Source: Pelagicoccus mobilis
GTDB taxonomy: Bacteria > Verrucomicrobiota > Verrucomicrobiia > Opitutales > Opitutaceae
Direction of reading: 5' to 3'
DNA: 64,000 nt
Assembly: GCF_016595505.1 (NCBI RefSeq)
Contig: NZ_JAENIL010000038.1
Coordinates: 1-64,000, forward strand
Both the position numbers and the translations under genes were made by a program. The stretch's first letter is position 1. Each line of letters starts with the position of its first letter. The notes below the pieces were generated by a model. The model did no database searches and was not told the DNA's origin. It saw nothing but the letters and a program-made list of their open reading frames with translations. Shown piece after piece: positions 25,077-33,639 of the stretch.

Positions 25077-27479
25077 CTAACCAGCCTGCTCCAGCAACCG
25101 GCTTTTCATCACTAGCGAGAAGACCGCCCCGCCTTCGGGGTGGTTTTCCGCTTTTACCTCTCCGTTCATCGCATCCGTCAAATGCTTGACCGAAGACAAG
25201 CCGAGCCCCGTGGATACCTCCCCTCCGGTCGGTCGAGCCGATAGTTTTGCGAAGGCCTGAAACAGTTTCTCGTAGTCGGATTCTTGCAACCCCGGTCCGC
25301 CATCGTGAATCTCGATCAGACCTGACTCGTCTTCCCACTTCATTCTAACGCGCACCTGCGCGTCGGGGAACGAGTATTTGATCGAGTTGCTTATCAGGTT
25401 ATCCAAAACCTCGCGTAACGAGTGCACATCGCAGTGCCATTCGAACCGGTCCGCTTTTTCTAAATGAACACTGATCCCTTTCGAATCCGCATTCTGAGAG
25501 TTTAGCTGTATTGTCTGTTCAACTACTTCCAGCGGATCAACCCAACGTAACGACATCCGCTCTGAATGCTTCTCTGTTCGCCGCGCATTCATGATGTTTT
25601 CGATTAAGCGACGCAGGATCACCGTTCCCTCTTCGCTCAATTCTACAAGTTCCGCGAGAGACTCCTTATCGAGAGGTTCATCTCCCTCTAGATCCATCTT
25701 CAGCAGCTCCAAGCTCGATTCAATCGCACCCAAGGGATTTTTCATGTCATGAGCGGCGATGCCGAGAATGGTCTTTCGCTCTTCATCAATTTCCTTGAGG
25801 TGAGCATTCGCTTCGCTCAACTCAGAGTTCGCCTGCACATAGCGCTCGTGCTCGAGCTCTAACGCATGCTTTTCACGCTCAAGTTCGCTGGCTAAACCTC
25901 TTAGCTGCCGGTTCACTTGATTCCGTCGAATGAAGAAATACGCGAGTGCAGTTATGGATACAGCAGCAATCCCAATCACCAGAGTTAGCACAAGGATTCG
26001 ACTCTGTTGGGTGTCCGCTCTCAACAGCTGAGCCTCGATCAAAAGCGTTTGTTCACTTAAGCGCGACTCGTCGAGCTCGCTCTTTATCTCAAGCAACTTC
26101 ATTTTGTTGTCCAAAGCAGCCGTATTGAGTTTCTGAGACTGCTTAAGAAGCTCTGCCTGGTACTCTTCGCTCCATTTATCTCGAGTCTCTACATACAAGT
26201 CCTCGATCATTGAATACGCGTCCTCAATGCGTCCTAATCCATATTCAATTTTCGACTGCAGAAAACGTGCTCTGCGCAATTTCCCGCCCCCCTGCTCTCC
26301 AAACCATTCTAGCGGGAATTTGATATGCTCCTCCGCTTTCTCGAAGGCCTCCATCCGCACATACGTTTCAGCTAGCGACAAGCTCAGGTAAGCGATGTTG
26401 AATTCATCTCCAAACCCTTTTGCTTCTTCTAAGGTTTCCAAGAGGAGAAGCTCGGTCAATCCGTACTTCTCTGGCCTATTCTCCTGCACGAGGAACCACC
26501 CCATATCTGCTTTCACCCACATTGCTAGCTCAGGGCTTTCAAGCTGAACCGCTTTTTCGATCGCTTTCTGGCAAACAGAGACTGCGGTTTCGAACTCCGC
26601 CTTCCGCTCGTGAGCGTGAGCCTTTTTACGATAAAGGTTTAGCAGCAATACATTGAACTCCAAGGCCTCCGCCGAAGCGATCTGCTCATCAATCCGAGAG
26701 AGGAGACTCTCCGGATCATTCGAGCCTGAGTTGTACAACACCGCAAAGTCTGCATTGACCAACATGTAGTTATTTCCCTTCTCTCGGAAATACTGACTCG
26801 ACTGCAGAAGATTTTCGATACGCTGCTTTTGCACAGTCGGATCATCAGACCCTAAATAGGATAGCTGAATATTCGTCTCATGCACCAAGGCCTCGTTTCC
26901 CCAGGATTGCGCCAGGGCTTTCGCTCCTTCCAACAGCCGAGCTTCGACATCTTGGTCCTGTAGCGATGATACGAAGGCATAATTCATCATCACACTGACG
27001 ATCTCGCGCTCAGTCCCAAACTCCTTCACAAGATCGACTGCTTCACTCGCGCATCTTAAGGCTGTTTCATAATCGCCTGACTCGTAATCAAGATAGTTCA
27101 ACCAAGCGCTGAGATCCAAGATCAAGGCCTTTTTGATCGAGCTCTCAGCAATACTCCCAGCCTTATCCGACAGGTTCTCGACCAGCTTTAAAAACGCTTG
27201 ATCTCCCTGCCAATCGATCGCGACCAATGCTTCCTCACGCAGTAAGCGAAGATAATTAATCGAACTCGCCTCGGTCTCCTGCTGAAGTTTTCGGATTCGA
27301 TCGGTTGCCGACCTAAGGCTCAAACTCCTAGCCTCATCGATCTGCTCATAGAGCTCAAGCCACTGCACGTTGGCCTCCTTCAACTCCAACTCAGAACTAC
27401 CCCAAACAGTAGGAAATCTGAAAAGTAAAAAAAGTATGCATAAACTCGATACGGTGGGACGCATTATCATCGCTAACAA
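25077..27479 (-). CDS. Sensor histidine kinase with periplasmic TPR-like domain
   Basis: This 800-residue membrane histidine kinase has an N-terminal signal or first helix (residues 5-27). A long alpha-helical region with TPR-like repeats (GDYETALRCASEAVDL, AFEKAEEHI) follows and is predicted periplasmic. A transmembrane helix ILVLTLVIGIAAVSITALAYFF lies near residues 497-519, then a coiled coil. The HisKA phosphoacceptor is His577 in AAHDMKNPLG. The ATPase domain has the N box (LDNLISNSIKY), G1 (HDGGPGL) and G2 (TGLGLSSVKHL). No response regulator or DNA-binding domain is fused or adjacent, so its partner must lie elsewhere. It may sense polysaccharide fragments given its place in the locus, but this is inference. 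Confidence 0.9.
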   Translation of the reverse strand: MLAMIMRPTVSSLCILFLLFRFPTVWGSSELELKEANVQWLELYEQIDEARSLSLRSATDRIRKLQQETEASSINYLRLLREEALVAIDWQGDQAFLKLVENLSDKAGSIAESSIKKALILDLSAWLNYLDYESGDYETALRCASEAVDLVKEFGTEREIVSVMMNYAFVSSLQDQDVEARLLEGAKALAQSWGNEALVHETNIQLSYLGSDDPTVQKQRIENLLQSSQYFREKGNNYMLVNADFAVLYNSGSNDPESLLSRIDEQIASAEALEFNVLLLNLYRKKAHAHERKAEFETAVSVCQKAIEKAVQLESPELAMWVKADMGWFLVQENRPEKYGLTELLLLETLEEAKGFGDEFNIAYLSLSLAETYVRMEAFEKAEEHIKFPLEWFGEQGGGKLRRARFLQSKIEYGLGRIEDAYSMIEDLYVETRDKWSEEYQAELLKQSQKLNTAALDNKMKLLEIKSELDESRLSEQTLLIEAQLLRADTQQSRILVLTLVIGIAAVSITALAYFFIRRNQVNRQLRGLASELEREKHALELEHERYVQANSELSEANAHLKEIDEERKTILGIAAHDMKNPLGAIESSLELLKMDLEGDEPLDKESLAELVELSEEGTVILRRLIENIMNARRTEKHSERMSLRWVDPLEVVEQTIQLNSQNADSKGISVHLEKADRFEWHCDVHSLREVLDNLISNSIKYSFPDAQVRVRMKWEDESGLIEIHDGGPGLQESDYEKLFQAFAKLSARPTGGEVSTGLGLSSVKHLTDAMNGEVKAENHPEGGAVFSLVMKSRLLEQAG

Positions 27480-27610
27480 GAAAACGCCCAGAACAAAGGG
27501 GAAAAACAGTACTGCGAATCACTTAATGAGTTATTTTACATTCCATGATTCCAACTGAGGTAAGCACCTTCTCGATCCCCTCAGTGGATTACAGGAGGAA
27601 CACCTCACTA

Positions 27611-27676
27611 GGAGGGCAATGCTCCGTCATTGCCATCACCGCACCCAAGGTGGGACGAGCGCTCCGCGCCCGTCCA
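27611..27676. repeat. Dispersed repeats, GGGCAATG and GTGGGACGAGCG types
   Basis: The first unit (27611-27634) reappears at 35209-35232. The second (27649-27676) reappears inverted at 31624-31650. Confidence 0.6.
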
Positions 27677-27774
27677 AATCGCTTAGCTCGATACGGAATC
27701 TCTACGAGCCCACCTCCAAGCGATCACCGAAGGCTAATTCGCTTTAAGCGAAAGCGTACTGTTTCAACCACATA

Positions 27775-27810
27775 CCATTGCGGTACGTCGCAAGCGACTA
27801 CCCTACAAAC
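27775..27810. repeat. Dispersed repeat, GCGGTACGTCGCAAGCGAC type
   Basis: This is a variant of the unit at 25015-25045 and 36475-36507, ending in CCCTACAAAC. Confidence 0.55.
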
Positions 27811-27951
27811 AATCACCATTCCCTGAACTCAGTGTAATCTGTACTCCATTCCCCCGCTTCCAAACACCCACTACCAGCCAGCCAAACACTCCCCACTCTT
27901 CTGTAAGCACAGCCGTCGCCCACGAATTCCTTTGCCTTCTCAAAATTGAAT

Positions 27952-27963
27952 ACAATCGATTGT
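27952..27963. promoter_or_regulatory. ACAATCGATTGT palindrome at the GntR start
   Basis: This perfect 12-base palindrome lies ten bases before the GTG at 27973 and within the alternative TTG-started frame. Its half-sites (ACAATC and GATTGT) are the same as those of the GATTGTACACAATC sites at 36354 and 40665, in swapped order. Autoregulation by the GntR protein is plausible. Confidence 0.45.
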
Positions 27964-27972
27964 TTCCATATT

Positions 27973-28650
27973 GTGAAGCGAATCGAACAACAGGATCTAG
28001 GGCAGCTCGTCTACGATATGCTGAAGGCTCTCATCTACAAAAAGGAGCTGAAGCCGGGTGAGCAAATCCGCCAAGAAGAAGTCTCAAAACGGCTCGGCGT
28101 AAGTCGCACTCCACTTCTCAAAGCTCTGCAAATGCTTGAACACGAGTCGCTAGTGGAGTTCATCCCACGCCGCGGCGTTTTCGTGAAGAAATACGATCTA
28201 CAAGAGTTGATCGAGATTTTCGAGCTACGGGAAGTCCTGGAAGGACTCGCGGCCAAACGGGCCGCAGCACGAATGGACAGTCGGCAAACGAATCAACTTC
28301 GTGCTCTTTTCACACCCTTCATTGATCAAACCGAGATCGACTGTACCGCCTACGAAAAAGCGGACCAGAGCTTCCACCGCAAGGTGCTGGAAATCGGTTC
28401 AGGCTCGGTTCTCAAACGTTATCGTGTCGTGCAGAACATTCCAATCATCGCCTACCAAATGGGCTTACATGTTCCGCCGGAAGTTACTCTAGCAGATCAT
28501 CTCGAACTGATCGAAGCCATGAGCGATCAGGACGCAGACAAAGCAGAGCAGTTAATGCGCAAGCACTTATCCCGCGGGCGCATCGAACTAAGCAAACGAC
28601 TCGAACAAGAGGAGGCTGAGGCTCTCGAGGAACCAGTCTCGGCGACCTAA
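27973..28650 (+). CDS. GntR-family regulator, FCD (FadR) subfamily
   Basis: This transcription factor of about 225 residues has a winged helix at residues 1-75 (ELKPGEQIRQEEVSKRLGVS, RTPLLKALQMLEHESLVEF, RRGVFV). An all-helical FCD effector domain follows (FELREVLEGLAAKRAAARM, DQSFHRKVLEIGSG). FCD regulators usually bind sugar acids or other carboxylates and recognise palindromes near TTGTnnACAA. The frame extends to a TTG at 27946, but I prefer the GTG at 27973, because the family domain begins right after it and an operator-like palindrome covers 27952-27963. Likely targets are the YtfQRT-like operon and the GH2 gene at 40630, which both carry GATTGTACACAATC upstream. Neither start has a strong ribosome-binding site. 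Confidence 0.85.
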   Translation: MKRIEQQDLGQLVYDMLKALIYKKELKPGEQIRQEEVSKRLGVSRTPLLKALQMLEHESLVEFIPRRGVFVKKYDLQELIEIFELREVLEGLAAKRAAARMDSRQTNQLRALFTPFIDQTEIDCTAYEKADQSFHRKVLEIGSGSVLKRYRVVQNIPIIAYQMGLHVPPEVTLADHLELIEAMSDQDADKAEQLMRKHLSRGRIELSKRLEQEEAEALEEPVSAT

Positions 28651-28721
28651 GTGTCCTCACTTTCCCATTACAATCTTTCCAAACTCAATTTGCACCGACC
28701 GCCTCCCTGACCCGACCAATC

Positions 28722-29684
28722 ATGAAATATTTCACCTGTCTCCTCTCGCTCTTCCTAGCAACTCATACTCTCGAGGCTAATTGGGAATCAGTCCAAAGCG
28801 AAGGCGAACCCGTCGCTAGACACGAAGCCGCCTTTATCGAGTTCGAAGGGAAATTCTATCTGCTCGGCGGACGCGGAATACGCCCTGTTAGCATTTATTC
28901 CCCTGAGGACAATAGCTGGAAACAAGGAACGCCTCCCCCGGTCGAAGTTCACCATTTCCAACCCGTAGTATGGGAGGACCGGATACTTCTAATCTGCGCA
29001 TTCACCGGCAAATGGCCCAAGGAAACGCCCTTAGATAAGGTCCTCGCTTACGTTCCAGCTACCGACAGTTGGGAGTGGAGCCACGAGATCCCAGCTGACA
29101 GAAGACGAGCGGCAGCGGGTGTCGTACACATTGGCGATAAGATCTATATCGCGGGCGGAATCATCAACGGCCATATAGATGGTCACGTAGACTGGTTCGA
29201 TGAATACGATCCATCCACAGGAACGTGGAGCTCTCTACCCAACGCTCCTCACAAGCGCGATCACTTCCAAGCCGCTTTTCTGGACGGGAAATTGTACTCA
29301 GCCGGCGGGCGCCTCTCTTCGACAGCTCCGAACGAGGGCTTCCTACACGTTATTCCAGAAGTCGATGTTTACGACTTCCAATCCAAGACTTGGTCCGTAC
29401 TCGATAAACCACTACCTACCCCGCGTGCTGGATCCTTCACCTTGGCACTCCACCCAGACATTATTGTAGCAGGGGGAGAAAGCGCATCGCAGGTCGAAGC
29501 ACACGCTGAGGTCGAAGCTTACAACACGCAGACCGACACTTGGTCCTCTCTACCTGACCTCATCCAAGGGCGCCACGGCACTGGAATGTTTCTGTTTGGC
29601 GACCATCTCTACACCTGCTCTGGATGTGGGAACCGCGGAGGAAATCCAGAGCTCACCACCATGGAACGCCTCAAGGTCAAATAA
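28722..29684 (+). CDS. Exported kelch-repeat protein (NanM/galactose oxidase-like)
   Basis: This 320-residue protein has a signal peptide ending near LEA (residue 19) and six kelch-type blades, for example GKFYLLGGRG, DKIYIAGGI, GKLYSAGGRL, PDIIVAGGE and DHLYTCSGC. Kelch propellers of this size include N-acetylneuraminate epimerase-like proteins and lectin-like proteins. No copper-site signature of galactose oxidase could be pinned down, so an enzymatic role is uncertain. It follows the GntR gene by 71 bases and precedes the DUF5060 protein by 46 bases, on the same strand, so the three probably form one unit. Confidence 0.8.
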   Translation: MKYFTCLLSLFLATHTLEANWESVQSEGEPVARHEAAFIEFEGKFYLLGGRGIRPVSIYSPEDNSWKQGTPPPVEVHHFQPVVWEDRILLICAFTGKWPKETPLDKVLAYVPATDSWEWSHEIPADRRRAAAGVVHIGDKIYIAGGIINGHIDGHVDWFDEYDPSTGTWSSLPNAPHKRDHFQAAFLDGKLYSAGGRLSSTAPNEGFLHVIPEVDVYDFQSKTWSVLDKPLPTPRAGSFTLALHPDIIVAGGESASQVEAHAEVEAYNTQTDTWSSLPDLIQGRHGTGMFLFGDHLYTCSGCGNRGGNPELTTMERLKVK

Positions 29685-29730
29685 GACGCACCTCCAAAAT
29701 TTCAGCATCCCCTTTTCAGCCCCGACAACT

Positions 29731-31554
29731 ATGCTCAAAAGACTCTCCGCACCTCTCTTCGCATTTGCTTTGGTCAGTGTACTCTCTCTGACCTATGCCC
29801 AAGCGGAAACCGTTCAGCAATGGCACACACTCGAGCTATCCTTCGATGGTCCTCAGTCATCGGAGACGGATGAGGTGAATCCATTCACCGAATACAGACT
29901 GCTCGTCACCTTCACCCACCAGAAGTCCGAGACAACCGTACGAGGTTTCTACGCTGCAGATGGAAACGCCGCTGAATCCAGTGCTGACTCGGGAAACGTC
30001 TGGAAAGTGCGATTCACACCGGAACACACTGGCAAGTGGAGTTACACCGCCTCCCTTCGAAAAGGAGAATACATTGCGATAGATGACTCCCCTTCGGCCG
30101 GAACAAACATCGACCTCAAAAATTCCAAGGGCAGCTTCACTGTTATCCCCTCAGACAAAAGCGGACGCGACTTTCGAGCACACGGCAGGATCGTCTCAAA
30201 TGATGGATACTTCCAATTCAAAGGCTCCGGAAAGCACTGGATAAAAGGCGGAGCGGGCAGCCCAGAAAACCTGCTCGGCTACGTCGGATTCGATGGCACC
30301 TTCCGCCAAGCCGCTGAGGCACGAAAAGGTGAAGCAGCTACCACCGAAGAACTTCACGTATTCGAACCTCATATACAGGACTGGAAGGCGGGCGACCCGA
30401 CCTGGCAAGGAGGGAAAGGCAAAGGCATCATAGGCGGCATGAACTACCTCGCAGGCAAAGGCATGAACTCGTTCTATTTCCTCACACTCAATATACTTGG
30501 AGACGGAAAGGACGTGTGGCCCTACACCGACTACGAAGAACGCGAACGCTTCGACTGCTCAAAACTCGACCAATGGGAGATTCTCTTCCAACACATGCAA
30601 GCGAAGGGACTCCTCCTGCATGTAGTCACTCAAGAAACCGAAAACGAAACCCTACTCGACGAGGGGAACACAGGGCTCCACCGTAAACTCTACTACCGCG
30701 AACTGATCGCTCGCTTCGGACATCACCTCGCCCTCGTTTGGAACCTTGGTGAAGAGAACGGGCCAGTACATTGGTCCCCTGTCGGACAAAGCTCCGAACA
30801 ACAAAAGGCAATGGCGACCTACCTTGACGCCAGCGATCCCTACAACCACCCGATTATAATTCACACTCACTCCACGATTGCGGATAAAGACCACTTGCTC
30901 CCCGCCCTTCTCGGACATCAGCCACTCGATGGCTTATCCTTTCAAATCGACCGTCGCGAGCAAACACATGGCGAAGTGATCAAGTGGCAAAACAAGTCAC
31001 GTGAAGCCGGCAAGAAGTGGCTCATAACTTTCGATGAACAAGGAAAGTGGTACCGTGGCGCCCTACCCGATTCCGTTGACCCAAGGCACGACACACTGCG
31101 TCACTACGCCCTCTGGGGAGCGCTGCTCGCCGGGAGCGCTGGCGTCGAGTGGTACTTCGGGGCTCACTACGAACACAATGACCTCACGCTCGAGGACTGG
31201 CGCTCACGAGACACGCTTTGGGACCAAACGCGCCACGCGACTACTTTCTTCGAAAACTATCTACCTTACTGGGAGATGACACCCAGCAATGATCTCACCC
31301 TCCGCACGGACGACTATTGCTTCGCCAAAGAAGGAGAGATCTACACGATCTACACTCCCGACTCTACGATGACCGACCTCGATCTTGGATCATCAGAACA
31401 AGTGTATTCGGTCGCATGGTACAATCCGATCACTGGTGGTGAGCTACAAGCGGGCAGTGTTGAAGAAGTAGAAGGCCCGGGAATAAAGAACCTCGGTCAC
31501 GCACCCGAGGTGATCGATCAAGACTGGATCATACTCGTCCGCAAGAAGAAGTAA
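29731..31554 (+). CDS. DUF5060-type putative glycoside hydrolase
   Basis: This 607-residue exported protein starts at 29731 (MLKRLSAPLFAFALVSVLSL); the frame extends back to 29596 only inside the kelch gene. Residues 25-125 match the DUF5060 beta-sandwich (WHTLELSFDGP, FTPEHTGKWSYTAS). A TIM-barrel-like middle follows (NYLAGKGMNSFYFLTLNILG, ALVWNLGEENG), with a candidate acid Glu in NLGEENG. The C-terminal 90 or so residues resemble the putative collagen-binding sandwich domain often paired with DUF5060 (VYSVAWYNPITGGEL). Proteins of this layout are common in polysaccharide-utilisation loci, but I cannot name a specific activity. Another acidic candidate lies in ITFDEQGKWY. Confidence 0.8.
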   Translation: MLKRLSAPLFAFALVSVLSLTYAQAETVQQWHTLELSFDGPQSSETDEVNPFTEYRLLVTFTHQKSETTVRGFYAADGNAAESSADSGNVWKVRFTPEHTGKWSYTASLRKGEYIAIDDSPSAGTNIDLKNSKGSFTVIPSDKSGRDFRAHGRIVSNDGYFQFKGSGKHWIKGGAGSPENLLGYVGFDGTFRQAAEARKGEAATTEELHVFEPHIQDWKAGDPTWQGGKGKGIIGGMNYLAGKGMNSFYFLTLNILGDGKDVWPYTDYEERERFDCSKLDQWEILFQHMQAKGLLLHVVTQETENETLLDEGNTGLHRKLYYRELIARFGHHLALVWNLGEENGPVHWSPVGQSSEQQKAMATYLDASDPYNHPIIIHTHSTIADKDHLLPALLGHQPLDGLSFQIDRREQTHGEVIKWQNKSREAGKKWLITFDEQGKWYRGALPDSVDPRHDTLRHYALWGALLAGSAGVEWYFGAHYEHNDLTLEDWRSRDTLWDQTRHATTFFENYLPYWEMTPSNDLTLRTDDYCFAKEGEIYTIYTPDSTMTDLDLGSSEQVYSVAWYNPITGGELQAGSVEEVEGPGIKNLGHAPEVIDQDWIILVRKKK

Positions 31555-31568
31555 AATGGACAAATCAA

Positions 31569-31650
31569 GGTAGGGTCGTCGCTCGCGACGCACCGCATCG
31601 GTCTGATGACCATCCAACAATATGGACGTGCGCGGAGCGCTCGTCCCACC
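31569..31650. repeat. Dispersed repeats at a convergent junction
   Basis: GTAGGGTCGTCGCTCGCGAC (31569-31597) and GGACGTGCGCGGAGCGCTCG (from 31624) lie between the convergent DUF5060 and ABC permease genes. They match units at 47879 and 27649 respectively and may act as a two-way terminator. Confidence 0.6.
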
Positions 31651-31676
31651 TTTTGCGCCAACCCGGAAAAGGAAAC

Positions 31677-32645
31677 TTATGCCTCCTCGCCCTTCGACAC
31701 AATAGCCTTCTGGAGGAGAATGAAGATCAGCAATAGCACTCCGATCGCCACGCTTGTCAGCGAGGAGCTTAGGTTGCCGTCGAAGTAAATCGCTTGCTGA
31801 ATCGTTCCGTAGATCAAAACACCAAGAAGCGTACCGGCCACAAACCCCACACCCCCAGTCAACAAGGTTCCCCCGACAACCACCACCGCAATCGCATCCA
31901 ACTCAAGAGCGACTCCGTTGAGCGGGTTTCCTGACCAGGTATAGAGGGTCATCACAATACCCGCCGCCGCAGAACAGAATCCACTAAACGCGTATACGCC
32001 AATTTTCGTCCGCCCGACGGGCAAGCCCATTAAGAGTGCCGAATCTTCGTCTCCACCAATCGCATACACATTTCGACCAAACTTCGTATAACGGCCGATA
32101 TAGAAGGTTAGCACGAAGAAAGCGATAAAGAGAGAGGCAGTCAGGGAAAGCGATAAGCCCCCACCAAGAGGGATGTTCGCCGAAGCTAGACCATTGTACA
32201 AATCGTGATTGATACCCAAGGATTCGCGATTCACGGCATACGCCATTCCTCGGGCAAAAAACAGTCCACCGAGCGTAACCAAAAACGCCGGCAATTTGTA
32301 GAAGTGGATCAAGCAGCCCATGCCGGCTCCAAAGACTGTCCCCAGCACTAAGGCCACTGCCCAGGCATTAATCGGGTGCCACGCGTACTCCATGATCATC
32401 GTTGCCACAAACGTACTTGTGAAACCGACGACCGATCCTACCGAAAGATCGATGCCTCCAGATAGAATCACCAGCGTCATGCCAAGAGCGCAGATTCCCA
32501 AAAATGCGTTCTCAGAGAACAACTCCACTACAACAGCCGCCGATGCGAAGCCTTCGTAACGCAACGAGGCGATCCCGAACAACACGACGAATACAACAAA
32601 CGTTGCCGTCAAAGGCACATACTTCCTGGAAATCTTAAGCGACAT
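31677..32645 (-). CDS. Sugar ABC transporter permease, YjfF-like
   Basis: This 322-residue inner-membrane permease of the RbsC/YjfF type has about nine to ten hydrophobic helices. The conserved loop LSGGIDLSVGSVVGFTS and the EAA-like segment ALELDAIAVVVVGGTLLTGGVG are present. It is the last of four genes and overlaps the preceding permease by 11 bases. In E. coli the galactofuranose importer uses two different permeases, YtfT and YjfF, and the gene order here matches. It likely pairs with the other permease as a heterodimer. Confidence 0.9.
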   Translation of the reverse strand: MSLKISRKYVPLTATFVVFVVLFGIASLRYEGFASAAVVVELFSENAFLGICALGMTLVILSGGIDLSVGSVVGFTSTFVATMIMEYAWHPINAWAVALVLGTVFGAGMGCLIHFYKLPAFLVTLGGLFFARGMAYAVNRESLGINHDLYNGLASANIPLGGGLSLSLTASLFIAFFVLTFYIGRYTKFGRNVYAIGGDEDSALLMGLPVGRTKIGVYAFSGFCSAAAGIVMTLYTWSGNPLNGVALELDAIAVVVVGGTLLTGGVGFVAGTLLGVLIYGTIQQAIYFDGNLSSSLTSVAIGVLLLIFILLQKAIVSKGEEA

Positions 32646-33639
32646 TTTTCCGAGCGTAGAGACTTGTGAATTGCTTCCGGAACCGATCCGAGCGCAACAG
32701 GCAGACGGTCACGATTAGCACCGCCTTTGGAATCGGCGACAAAGCCGAGTCCACACCATATGAATACAAAGTCGTTGTGAGCGTTTGCAGCAACAGCGCT
32801 CCGATGATTGCTCCAATCAGCGAAAAGCGTCCCCCTGAGAGAGCGGTTCCCCCGACGACAACTGCAAAAATCGCATCGAGCTCACGGTAGATGCCAAGTT
32901 GGCTTGGATCCGAGTTGGCAATGTTCGAAGTCTCAACCAAACCCGCGAGTCCTGCGAACAATCCGCAAACCAAGTACACGAGCAGTTTAATCATCTTCGA
33001 ATTCACCCCGCTGAAGTGGGCTGCGTCCTCGTTATCACCGGTCGCCTCGATAAACAGAGCCACCGGCGTTTTTCGGACTCCTAGGACCATTAGGCCATAG
33101 AGCAGAAACACCAGCACCATGGAAAACGGCAACGCGATCAAATGGCCCGTTCCCAGGTAACCAAACGCATCGTTTTCCACGGCGATCTGCTTCTCCCCTG
33201 TAATGAAGCTAGCAATACCTCGCCCCGTCACCATCAGGATCAAAGTAGCAATGATGGGCTGTATCCGCGCGTAGGCAACCAAAGCGCCATTGAGAGCGCC
33301 TGCTACCCCAGCCACACCAAGAGCGACCAACAATGCGACAAAGAGCGACGTGTCGGGATCGCTCTGGTAAATGATAGCCACCACGGCGCCTGTGATCGCC
33401 ATGATTGTCCCAACCGAAAGATCCACTCCCCCAGTCGCGATCACCAAGCACATGCCTAGCGCCAAGATCATGGTGATTGAACCGTTCCGGAAAATATCGA
33501 TCAGGTTCCCATAAAGATTCCCATCGACGATGGAGATGCTGAAGAACGACGGATTGAAAACCGCGTTGAACAAAAGCAACAGCCCTAGCCCCGCCAGAGG
33601 CCAGATAAGTGATGAGCTTGATTTAAGACTCTGCTTCAT
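32635..33639 (-). CDS. Sugar ABC transporter permease, YtfT-like
   Basis: This 334-residue permease of the RbsC family shows the motifs ATGGVDLSVGTIMAITG and ELDAIFAVVVGGTALSGG. I place the start at 33639 (MKQSLKSSSSLIWPLAG), because GGAGGG lies six bases upstream of this ATG; the frame to 33669 lacks such a site. It overlaps the ATPase stop by 17 bases and the next permease by 11 bases, so translation is tightly coupled. Together with the other permease it should form the membrane channel of the sugar importer. Confidence 0.9.
   Translation of the reverse strand: MKQSLKSSSSLIWPLAGLGLLLLFNAVFNPSFFSISIVDGNLYGNLIDIFRNGSITMILALGMCLVIATGGVDLSVGTIMAITGAVVAIIYQSDPDTSLFVALLVALGVAGVAGALNGALVAYARIQPIIATLILMVTGRGIASFITGEKQIAVENDAFGYLGTGHLIALPFSMVLVFLLYGLMVLGVRKTPVALFIEATGDNEDAAHFSGVNSKMIKLLVYLVCGLFAGLAGLVETSNIANSDPSQLGIYRELDAIFAVVVGGTALSGGRFSLIGAIIGALLLQTLTTTLYSYGVDSALSPIPKAVLIVTVCLLRSDRFRKQFTSLYARKNVA

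Larger units (their letters stand above)
27480..27945. other. 466-base intergenic region with repeats
   Basis: This is the divergent gap between the kinase and the GntR regulator. It is largely made of dispersed repeat units: GGAGGGCAATGCTCCGTCAT at 27611, a GTGGGACGAGCGCTCCGCGC unit at 27649, and a GTCGCAAGCGAC unit at 27775. No gene is supported. Confidence 0.6.
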
